From Paenibacillus tyrphae (GTDB lineage Bacteria > Bacillota > Bacilli > Paenibacillales > NBRC-103111), in the NCBI RefSeq assembly GCF_024158745.1, contig NZ_JAMZAW010000021.1, positions 1 to 64,000 of the forward strand: a stretch of 64,000 nucleotides of DNA. Reading direction: 5' to 3'. Within the stretch, counting starts at the first letter, position 1. Every line of letters begins with the position of its first letter. This document shows, one piece after another, positions 57,530-64,000 of this stretch. Both the position numbers and the translations under genes were made by a program. The notes under the pieces are model-generated. The model saw nothing but the letters and a program-made list of their open reading frames with translations. It had not been told where the DNA came from and made no database searches.

Positions 57530-60500
57530 TTGGAAACTGCACGAGTGTATCGAACAAAGCACAAGGCCAGGTTTGTTACCGCTTCCGCTTTGTTTGACGG
57601 TCATGACGTCTCGATTAACGTGATGCGCCGGATATTGCAGGCCAGCGGAGCGGAGGTCATTCATCTGGGCCACAACCGGTCCGTGGGCGAGGTTGTGCAA
57701 GCGGCGATCCAGGAGGACGTGCAGGGCATTGCCATTTCCTCCTACCAAGGCGGGCATGTCGAATATTTTCAATATGTGATCGATCTGTTGGAGGAGAGGG
57801 GCGCAAGCCACATCCGCGTATACGGAGGCGGGGGCGGCGTCATCATTCCTTCGGAAATGAAGCGGCTGCACGACTATGGCGTCGCCCGTATTTTTTCGCC
57901 GGAGGACGGAAGAAAGCTTGGGCTGCAAGGCATGATCAATGTGATGCTGGAGGAATGCGATTTTTCGACGGTTGCGGGCTACGTGCCCGATCTTGAGAGT
58001 CTGAAGCAGGGGAATCACCGCGCTATCGCCCAAAGCATCACGGCCGCCGAGAGCTTGAGCGGCGATTCCGTTCCTTCCAGCCCAGAGCTGCATGCTGCGT
58101 TCGAGCAGATGAAGGAATGGCCGTCCGACGCTCCCGTCGTCGGCATTACCGGTACGGGCGGCGCGGGAAAAAGCTCGCTTACGGACGAATTGGTCCGCCG
58201 TTTCCTGCGGCATTATCCCGACAAGAGCGTCGCCATCCTGTCCATCGATCCGACCAAGCAGCGGACGGGCGGCGCTTTGCTGGGAGACCGCATCCGCATG
58301 AATGCGGTGCATTCGGACCGCGTCTATATGCGGAGTCTGGCGACGCGCAATTCGGGCAAGGAGCTGTCGCAGGCGATCCGCGAAGCGTTGGCGGTGGTCA
58401 AGGCGGCGGGCTTCGATTGGATTCTGGTGGAAACGAGCGGGATCGGGCAGGGGGACCACCAGATTACGGAAATCTCCGATATGACGCTGTATGTCATGAC
58501 CAGCGAGTTCGGCGCGCCTTCGCAGCTGGAGAAAATCGAGATGCTCGATTACGCCGATCTGATCGCGATCAACAAGTTTGAACGAAGAGGCTCGGAGGAC
58601 GCGCTGCGCGAGGTGAAAAAGCAGGTGCAGCGAAGCCGCGGATGGTTCGAGCAGCCTTACGAAGCGATGCCGGTGTACGGGACGATCGCGAGCCAGTTTA
58701 ACGATGCCGGAGTCAACAGGCTGTTTACCGCGCTCATCTCCGAGATGAACCGCAAATGCGGCGGCGACTGGCCGGTTCCGGATTTCTCAACGGAGAAAAG
58801 CTTCAAGAAGCAGGTTATCATTCCCGGCGACCGGATCCGCTACTTGGGAGAGATTGTGCAGGCCGTCCGCAACTACAGAGCTTTCGTCGACAAGGAAGCG
58901 GAATTTGCGCGCGCCTGCTACCAAATCGAAGGAACGATGCAAGCGCTGAAGCGGGAGCACGCGCCGGAGGGCAGCATAACCATGCTGCAGGAGCTGAAAG
59001 AGAAATACGAGCAGCGCCTGCATCCGGGATCCCGGACTCTCTTGGCCCGCTGGCCGGAGCTGCGCAGCCGCTATGCGGGCGCGCAACTGGTCACCAAGGT
59101 CCGGGACAAAGAGATCGTCACCGAGCTCGCGACCACAAGCTTGTCCGGGTTGAAAATTCCCAAGGTATCCCTGCCCGGCTTTCACGACTGGGGCGATCTG
59201 GTGAGCTGGCTGTACCGCGAGAATGTCCCGGGGACGTTCCCTTACACGGCGGGCGTGTTTCCTTTTAAACGGACAGAGGAGGACCCGAAGCGTCAATTCG
59301 CGGGCGAGGGAACCCCGGAGCGGACGAACCTGCGCTTTCATTACTTGTCGAAGAACGATCCGGCCAAACGGCTCAGCACCGCTTTCGACTCGGTCACGCT
59401 GTACGGCGAGGACCCGGACTACCGGCCGGATATCTATGGCAAGATCGGGGAGAGCGGCGTCAGCATCTGCACCTTGGACGATATGAGGAAGCTGTACGCC
59501 GGCTTCGATTTGTGTCATCCGCTGACCTCGGTTTCGATGACAATCAATGGCCCGGCAGCCATCATTCTGGCGATGTTCATGAATACGGCGATCGACGGCC
59601 GGGTGGACCAATTCCGCCAGGAGCAAGGGAGGGAGCCGTCCGGAGAGGAGCGGCATCAGCTCGCCAAGGAAGCGCTGAAGCAGGTTCGCGGAACCGTGCA
59701 GGCGGATATTTTGAAGGAGGACCAGGGGCAAAATACGTGCATCTTTTCCACCGAATTCGCGCTGCGGATGATGGGCGATATCCAGCAATATTTTATCGAT
59801 CACGAAGTGCGGAACTACTACTCCGTGTCGATCTCCGGCTACCATATTGCGGAGGCCGGGGCGAACCCGATCTCACAGCTCGCCTTCACCTTGGCGAACG
59901 GCTTTACGTATGTCGAATACTACTTGTCCCGGGGCATGCACATCGACGATTTTGCGCCGAACCTATCGTTCTTTTTCAGCAACGGCCTCGATCCCGAATA
60001 TACCGTGATCGGCCGGGTGGCGCGACGAATCTGGGCCACGGTGATGCGAGAGAAATACAAGGCGAACGAGCGCAGCCAGAAGCTGAAGTACCATGTCCAA
60101 ACATCGGGCCGGTCGCTCCATGCGCAGGAAATCGATTTTAACGATATCCGTACGACCTTGCAGGCGCTGCTCGCGATCATGGACAACTGCAATTCGCTGC
60201 ACACGAACTCCTACGACGAGGCGATCACGACACCGACGGAGGAATCGGTGCGCCGGGCCATGGCCATTCAATTGATCATCACGAAAGAACTCGGACTCGC
60301 CAAAAGCGAAAATATGCTCCAGGGCTCTTTCGTGATCGAAGAGCTGACGGATCTGGTGGAGGAAGCCGTCTTGCTTGAGCTGGAGCGAATCAGCGACCGG
60401 GGCGGCGTGCTCGGGGCGATGGAATCGCAGTACCAGCGCGGGAAAATCCAGGATGAGTCGCTCCTGTACGAAACGAAAAAGCACAACGGCGAGCTTCCGA

Positions 60501-60787
60501 TCATCGGCGTGAACACCTTCCGGAACCCGAACCCGCCGGTAGACGATCTGCCGATTCCGATGGCCCGCGCCACCACCGAGGAGAAGGAGCAGCAGATCGC
60601 CAATCTGCGCGCGTTTCAAGCGAAGCATCAAGCCGAGGCTCCGGCCGCCTTGGCGAGGCTTCAGCAGGTAGCTTTGGACGGGGGCAACATTTTTGCCGAG
60701 CTGATGGAAACCGTCAAGGCCGCGAGCTTGGGGCAAATTACGCATGCGCTTTATCAAGTGGGCGGGCAGTACCGCCGAAATATGTGA
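57530..60787 (+). CDS. icmF: Fused isobutyryl-CoA mutase
   Basis: A 1,085-residue adenosylcobalamin enzyme interconverting isobutyryl-CoA and n-butyryl-CoA, and in characterised members isovaleryl-CoA and pivalyl-CoA. The domain order is that of IcmF. A B12-binding domain comes first (residues 12-140, SALFDGHDVSINVMRRIL with the cobalt-binding histidine in D-G-H-D). Then a MeaB-like G-protein chaperone (P-loop G208 in GTGGAGKSSLTDEL; INKFERRG as base motif), a linker, and the acyl-CoA mutase TIM barrel (550-1085, YHIAEAGANPISQLAFTLANGFTYVEYYLSRGMHIDDFAPNLSFF). TTG start with GGAGAG upstream. It heads the operon with the branched-chain dehydrogenase genes. Confidence 0.95.
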   Translation: METARVYRTKHKARFVTASALFDGHDVSINVMRRILQASGAEVIHLGHNRSVGEVVQAAIQEDVQGIAISSYQGGHVEYFQYVIDLLEERGASHIRVYGGGGGVIIPSEMKRLHDYGVARIFSPEDGRKLGLQGMINVMLEECDFSTVAGYVPDLESLKQGNHRAIAQSITAAESLSGDSVPSSPELHAAFEQMKEWPSDAPVVGITGTGGAGKSSLTDELVRRFLRHYPDKSVAILSIDPTKQRTGGALLGDRIRMNAVHSDRVYMRSLATRNSGKELSQAIREALAVVKAAGFDWILVETSGIGQGDHQITEISDMTLYVMTSEFGAPSQLEKIEMLDYADLIAINKFERRGSEDALREVKKQVQRSRGWFEQPYEAMPVYGTIASQFNDAGVNRLFTALISEMNRKCGGDWPVPDFSTEKSFKKQVIIPGDRIRYLGEIVQAVRNYRAFVDKEAEFARACYQIEGTMQALKREHAPEGSITMLQELKEKYEQRLHPGSRTLLARWPELRSRYAGAQLVTKVRDKEIVTELATTSLSGLKIPKVSLPGFHDWGDLVSWLYRENVPGTFPYTAGVFPFKRTEEDPKRQFAGEGTPERTNLRFHYLSKNDPAKRLSTAFDSVTLYGEDPDYRPDIYGKIGESGVSICTLDDMRKLYAGFDLCHPLTSVSMTINGPAAIILAMFMNTAIDGRVDQFRQEQGREPSGEERHQLAKEALKQVRGTVQADILKEDQGQNTCIFSTEFALRMMGDIQQYFIDHEVRNYYSVSISGYHIAEAGANPISQLAFTLANGFTYVEYYLSRGMHIDDFAPNLSFFFSNGLDPEYTVIGRVARRIWATVMREKYKANERSQKLKYHVQTSGRSLHAQEIDFNDIRTTLQALLAIMDNCNSLHTNSYDEAITTPTEESVRRAMAIQLIITKELGLAKSENMLQGSFVIEELTDLVEEAVLLELERISDRGGVLGAMESQYQRGKIQDESLLYETKKHNGELPIIGVNTFRNPNPPVDDLPIPMARATTEEKEQQIANLRAFQAKHQAEAPAALARLQQVALDGGNIFAELMETVKAASLGQITHALYQVGGQYRRNM

Positions 60788-60863
60788 TCGCTGCGGTGGG
60801 GCGGCAGGGACCGTGACCCGCAAGGCGAAGCGAAGCCATACGTTCAATCAAGGAGCGATACCT

Positions 60864-61874
60864 ATGACAATCGATTCGGTTGGGCAGCATCGGCGGCTCG
60901 GACTGACGGATGAGGATGTGCTCGAGATGTACGTCTACATGCTGCGGGCGAGGAAGGCGGACGAACGCATTTATTTGATGCAGCGCGCGGGCAAGCTTGC
61001 CTTTCACATCTCCGGCATCGGCCAGGAGGTGACGCAGGTGGCGGCTGCCTTTGCGCTCAGGAAGCGCCACGATTACTTCCTGCCCTATTACCGGGACTAT
61101 GCCTTCGTCTTGTCGGTCGGTATGACTCTGAAGGAGCTCATGCTCGGAGCGCTTCTCAAGGCGGAGGACCCGGGCGGCGGAGGACGGCAGATGAACGGGC
61201 ATTTCGGGGGCAAAAAGCATCATATCGTGACGATGTCGAGTCCGGTGTCCACCCAGATTCCGCATGCGGTCGGCATCGCCATGGCCGCCCAAATGCGGGG
61301 GGAGGACCGCGTCGCGTTCGTGACCTTCGGCGAAGGCTCAAGCAATCAGGGCGATGTGCACGAAGCATTCAATTTTGCCGGGTTGTTCCGGGCGCCGGTC
61401 ATTTTCATGTGCGAAAACAATCAATACGCCATCTCCATCCCGGCTCACAAGCAGGTGGCCGGACGGATCGTCGACCGTGCCGCAGGCTACGATTTTCCCG
61501 GAATCCGCGTCGACGGCAACGATGCGCTCGAGGTGTACCGCGTGGTCAAAGAAGCAAGGGAACGCGCCATCCACGGGGAAGGGCCGACGTTGATCGAAGC
61601 GATCCTGTACCGTATATCTCCTCACTCCACGTCCGATGACGACATGCTGTACCGGACGAAGGAAGAGGTCGAATTTCATAAGCAGCAGGACGGTATTCTT
61701 CGTTTTCGCCGTTATTTGTTCGACTGCGGCCTGCTGGACGAGGAGAAAGACCGCGTCATTCACGACACCGTCAAGAAGGAAGTGAACGAGGCGGCAAAAT
61801 ATGCGGAGCAAGCGCCTTACCCTGAGCCGGAAGATACGCTCCTGCACGTCTATGCGGAACGACAAGGAGGATAG
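60864..61874 (+). CDS. bkdAA: Branched-chain 2-oxoacid dehydrogenase E1 alpha
   Basis: A 336-residue thiamine-diphosphate-dependent alpha chain of the E1 component, decarboxylating the 2-oxoacids of valine, leucine and isoleucine. Landmarks: ISGIGQEVTQVAAAFAL, YYRDYAFVLSVGM, the diphosphate loop GEGSSNQGDVHEAFNFAG, NNQYAISIP and the phosphorylation-loop-like YRISPHSTSDDD. AAGGAG is 9 bases before the ATG at 60864; the open frame before it overlaps the end of icmF without a ribosome-binding site. It forms the E1 heterotetramer with the next gene. Confidence 0.93.
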   Translation: MTIDSVGQHRRLGLTDEDVLEMYVYMLRARKADERIYLMQRAGKLAFHISGIGQEVTQVAAAFALRKRHDYFLPYYRDYAFVLSVGMTLKELMLGALLKAEDPGGGGRQMNGHFGGKKHHIVTMSSPVSTQIPHAVGIAMAAQMRGEDRVAFVTFGEGSSNQGDVHEAFNFAGLFRAPVIFMCENNQYAISIPAHKQVAGRIVDRAAGYDFPGIRVDGNDALEVYRVVKEARERAIHGEGPTLIEAILYRISPHSTSDDDMLYRTKEEVEFHKQQDGILRFRRYLFDCGLLDEEKDRVIHDTVKKEVNEAAKYAEQAPYPEPEDTLLHVYAERQGG

Positions 61875-61882
61875 TTGGATCG

Positions 61883-62863
61883 ATGGCCATGATCACTTAT
61901 TTGGAAGCTATCCGCTCGGCGATGTCGGAGGAAATGCAGCGGGATGAGCAGGTCTACGTGCTCGGGGAAGATGTCGGCAAAGGCGGCGTCCTGAACGCAA
62001 CCAAGGGCCTTCGCGACCGGTTCGGAGAGCATCGGGTGCTCGATACGCCTTTGGCCGAATCGGCGATTGTCGGTGTCGGCATCGGCTCGGCTATGGCCGG
62101 CATGAGGCCGATTGCGGAGATGCAATTCGCCGATTTTATTTTTCCTGCGACGAACCAGATCATCAGCGAGGCGGCCAAAATCCGTTACCGCTCGAATAAC
62201 GACTGGAGCTGTCCGATCGTCATCCGCGCTCCCTACGGCGCTACGGGAGGCGGAGGCTTGTATCATTCGCAGTGTCCCGAATCCGTCTTCTTCGGCACAC
62301 CCGGGCTCAAGCTGGTCGCGCCTTCGACGGCCTACGACGCCAAAGGCTTGCTGAAAGCGGCCGTACGGGACGAGGATCCGGTTCTTTATTTCGAGCACAA
62401 GAAATGTTACCTGTCCGTTTCCGACGAGGTGCCCGAGGAAGATTATATCGTGCCGATCGGGAAAGCCGACGTGAAGCGGGAAGGAAGCCATATTACGGTA
62501 ATCACCTACGGCATCACGGTGCATTATGCGCTCAAAGCCGCAGCCGAGCTAGAAACGGAAGGCATCAGCACACATATTCTCGATCTGCGGACGCTGCAGC
62601 CGCTCGATAAGCCGGCCATTCTGGAAGCGGCAGCCCGGACAGGCAAGATCCTCATCGTGCATGAGGACAACAAGACCGGAGGCGTCGGGGCGGAGGTATC
62701 TGCGATTATCGCCGAAGAGATGCTGTACCGGCTGGATGCCCCCATTATGCGGTTGTGTCCTCCCGACGTTCCTGCCGTAGGGATGGCGCCGACGATGGAA
62801 AAGTTTTATCTGCTCAATCCGGATAAGGTCAAGGAAGGGATGCGCCGGCTGGCGGAAATGTAA
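61883..62863 (+). CDS. bkdAB: Branched-chain 2-oxoacid dehydrogenase E1 beta
   Basis: A 326-residue beta chain: EEMQRDEQVYVLGEDVGKGGVLNATKGL, RVLDTPLAESAIVGVGIGSAMAGMRPIAEMQFADFIFPATNQI, then PIVIRAPYGATGGGGLYHSQCPE and LRTLQPLDKPAILEAAARTGKILIVHED, all typical. It starts 8 bases after bkdAA with GGAGG in the gap. Supplies the second half of the E1 active site; co-transcribed with E1 alpha and E2. Confidence 0.94.
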   Translation: MAMITYLEAIRSAMSEEMQRDEQVYVLGEDVGKGGVLNATKGLRDRFGEHRVLDTPLAESAIVGVGIGSAMAGMRPIAEMQFADFIFPATNQIISEAAKIRYRSNNDWSCPIVIRAPYGATGGGGLYHSQCPESVFFGTPGLKLVAPSTAYDAKGLLKAAVRDEDPVLYFEHKKCYLSVSDEVPEEDYIVPIGKADVKREGSHITVITYGITVHYALKAAAELETEGISTHILDLRTLQPLDKPAILEAAARTGKILIVHEDNKTGGVGAEVSAIIAEEMLYRLDAPIMRLCPPDVPAVGMAPTMEKFYLLNPDKVKEGMRRLAEM

Positions 62864-62977
62864 AACCTGCCGTTTTCAGGAAATGGGGAAGCCCGGAAAT
62901 GCCGGGGAAGGTTGGTTGGTGGGCTTTGCGATCCATGCGGCCGGCGCTTTCCCTTGAAAAGCTTGAGGAGGGATCCC

Positions 62978-64000
62978 ATGGCGACCAAGGAGAAGGGAGG
63001 AACCGTGATTTCGGTTCCTCATTTGGCGGAAAGTCTTGTTTCGGCGACGATCGGCAAATGGTTGAAACGCCCGGGAGATTACGTCAATGAATATGACCTG
63101 TTGTGCGAACTGATGACCAATAAGGTGAACGTGGAGATGCCTTCCCCGGTGGAGGGAGAATTGGTCGACATTCTGGTGGAGGAAGGACAAGAGGCCGATG
63201 TCGGCGCCCCTATCTGCATCATTCGGGAGCCGAACTGCCCCGCGGTTGACGAAGAACGAACGGCAACCGCCGAGGCCATCGCGCCTTCCGCGCAACCCTC
63301 CGCCAATGATACGTTTCGGACGGAAGCCGGTCCCGGACCCGTGGAGCAGAAAATGCGATATTCCCCGGTCGTTCTGCACTTGGCAGGCGAGCACCAGATC
63401 GATTTGCGTCAGGTCAAAGGAACGGGCATGAACGGCAGAATTACGAGAATCGACGTGTTGAATTATTTGGAAGAGCGTCGTAAGGCTGAAGGGCAAAGCA
63501 GACAGGAAGGCGAGATAAGGCAAAGTACCCCCGCTGAGGCCGAAAAAGCTTCTCCTCCGGAGGTTGCCGATGCGTCCGTACAGCCCGTTGCTTCCGGGAG
63601 CAGCCTGCCGACGCCGCAGCCCGCTGCGAGCGACGAAGTGCTCCTTTTGACACCGATTCGGCGTACGATTGCCGCGCGCATGCAGCAGAGCGTGTCGGAA
63701 ATTCCGCATGCCTGGATGATGATCGAAGCGGATGTCAGCGGTCTTGTTTCCTTGAGGCACAAGTGGAAGGAGGAGTTTTGGCGCAAAGAGGGCGTGAAAT
63801 TGACTTACTTTCCTTTTGTCCTGAAGGCGGTAGTGGCCGCCATAAAACAAGTTCCAATGATGAATTCGGTCTGGACGGAGGACAAAATCATCGTCAAGAA
63901 AGATATTCATCTTTCCGTCGCCGTAGGCTCCGAGGATTCCGTCGTCACGCCGGTGATCAAGCACGCGGACCGCAAAAGCGTTGCCGGCTTGGCGCTGGAG
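62978..64000 (+). CDS. bkdB: Branched-chain 2-oxoacid dehydrogenase E2 (lipoamide acyltransferase), 3' end outside the window
   Basis: At least 341 residues are visible and the frame is still open at the window end. Residues 9-83 are a lipoyl domain with the lipoylated lysine K49 in ELMTNKVNVEMPSP (T-N-K where T-D-K is usual). Residues about 126-165 are the E1/E3-binding domain (YSPVVLHLAGEHQIDLRQVKGTGMNGRITRIDVLNYL). A Pro/Ala/Glu-rich linker follows, and the acyltransferase catalytic domain begins near residue 220 (LTPIRRTIAARMQQSVSEIPHAWMMIEADVSGLV). The HxxxD active site should lie downstream. GAGGAGGGATCCC precedes the ATG. It transfers isobutyryl, isovaleryl and 2-methylbutyryl groups to CoA. 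Confidence 0.95.
   Translation, partial: MATKEKGGTVISVPHLAESLVSATIGKWLKRPGDYVNEYDLLCELMTNKVNVEMPSPVEGELVDILVEEGQEADVGAPICIIREPNCPAVDEERTATAEAIAPSAQPSANDTFRTEAGPGPVEQKMRYSPVVLHLAGEHQIDLRQVKGTGMNGRITRIDVLNYLEERRKAEGQSRQEGEIRQSTPAEAEKASPPEVADASVQPVASGSSLPTPQPAASDEVLLLTPIRRTIAARMQQSVSEIPHAWMMIEADVSGLVSLRHKWKEEFWRKEGVKLTYFPFVLKAVVAAIKQVPMMNSVWTEDKIIVKKDIHLSVAVGSEDSVVTPVIKHADRKSVAGLALE

Overview
The window looks like a chromosomal segment of a spore-former-type Bacillota of the Paenibacillaceae (Paenibacillus, Cohnella or a close relative). The evidence is a mixed base composition around 50% GC, many TTG/GTG starts with strong GGAGG ribosome-binding sites, SLH-anchored surface proteins, a Bacillus-type cysJI pair, a 7TM hybrid sensor kinase with a LytS-like tail, an SgrR-like regulator, and a large number of one-gene/one-regulator divergent pairs. 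No rRNA, tRNA, CRISPR array, prophage or intact insertion sequence was seen.

Layout. 1-2.6 kb: AT-rich orphan genes around a GC-rich structured island, then an XRE regulator with its own palindromic operator. 2.6-6.9 kb: an NAD(P)H oxidoreductase/HxlR divergent pair, an ankyrin protein, an orphan gene bracketed by a degenerate repeat, and a small secreted protein. 6.9-11.9 kb: a block with a CPBP protease (5' frameshift), a membrane-anchored beta-lactamase-fold hydrolase and a one-polypeptide histidine kinase/response regulator. The block is bracketed by two ordered fragments of a second copy of the XRE gene. 11.9-15.1 kb: a MerR/SRPBCC operon with a textbook 19-bp-spacer MerR promoter, then a GntR/EmrE-type exporter operon. 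15.2-18.8 kb: sulfite reductase cysJI. 18.9-29.8 kb: an MFS exporter facing an SgrR-like regulator, a GC-rich papain-like protein, a MerR/GyrI regulator, a frameshifted hybrid kinase, an alpha/beta hydrolase and its TetR neighbour. 29.8-38.6 kb: a 1,467-codon surface protein (NHL, Fn3 and SLH repeats), then a second hydrolase plus kinase/regulator-fusion pair. 38.6-43.9 kb: two copies of a long hairpin element enclosing a GH19 chitinase and an ECF42 sigma/DGPF locus with two matching promoters. 43.9-52.9 kb: PhyH/AraC, SDR/MmyB-type XRE, an APH-like kinase with a long terminator-containing leader, a BlaI/BlaR1-like pair, and a TumE-like toxin-antitoxin pair. 53.1-64 kb: branched-chain acyl-CoA metabolism (two acyl-CoA dehydrogenases, thiolase, fused isobutyryl-CoA mutase, branched-chain 2-oxoacid dehydrogenase E1 alpha, E1 beta and E2, the last cut by the window end), with a glutathione peroxidase on the opposite strand.

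How the genes work together. Most of the window is a set of independent sense-and-respond cassettes, each a regulator beside its target. The most distinctive is the twice-occurring pair of a secreted serine hydrolase and a membrane-bound kinase/regulator fusion that carries its own LuxR DNA-binding domain. The right end is a metabolic unit. The 2-oxoacid dehydrogenase makes isobutyryl-, isovaleryl- and 2-methylbutyryl-CoA. IcmF isomerises isobutyryl-CoA to n-butyryl-CoA, and the dehydrogenases and thiolase carry on beta-oxidation.
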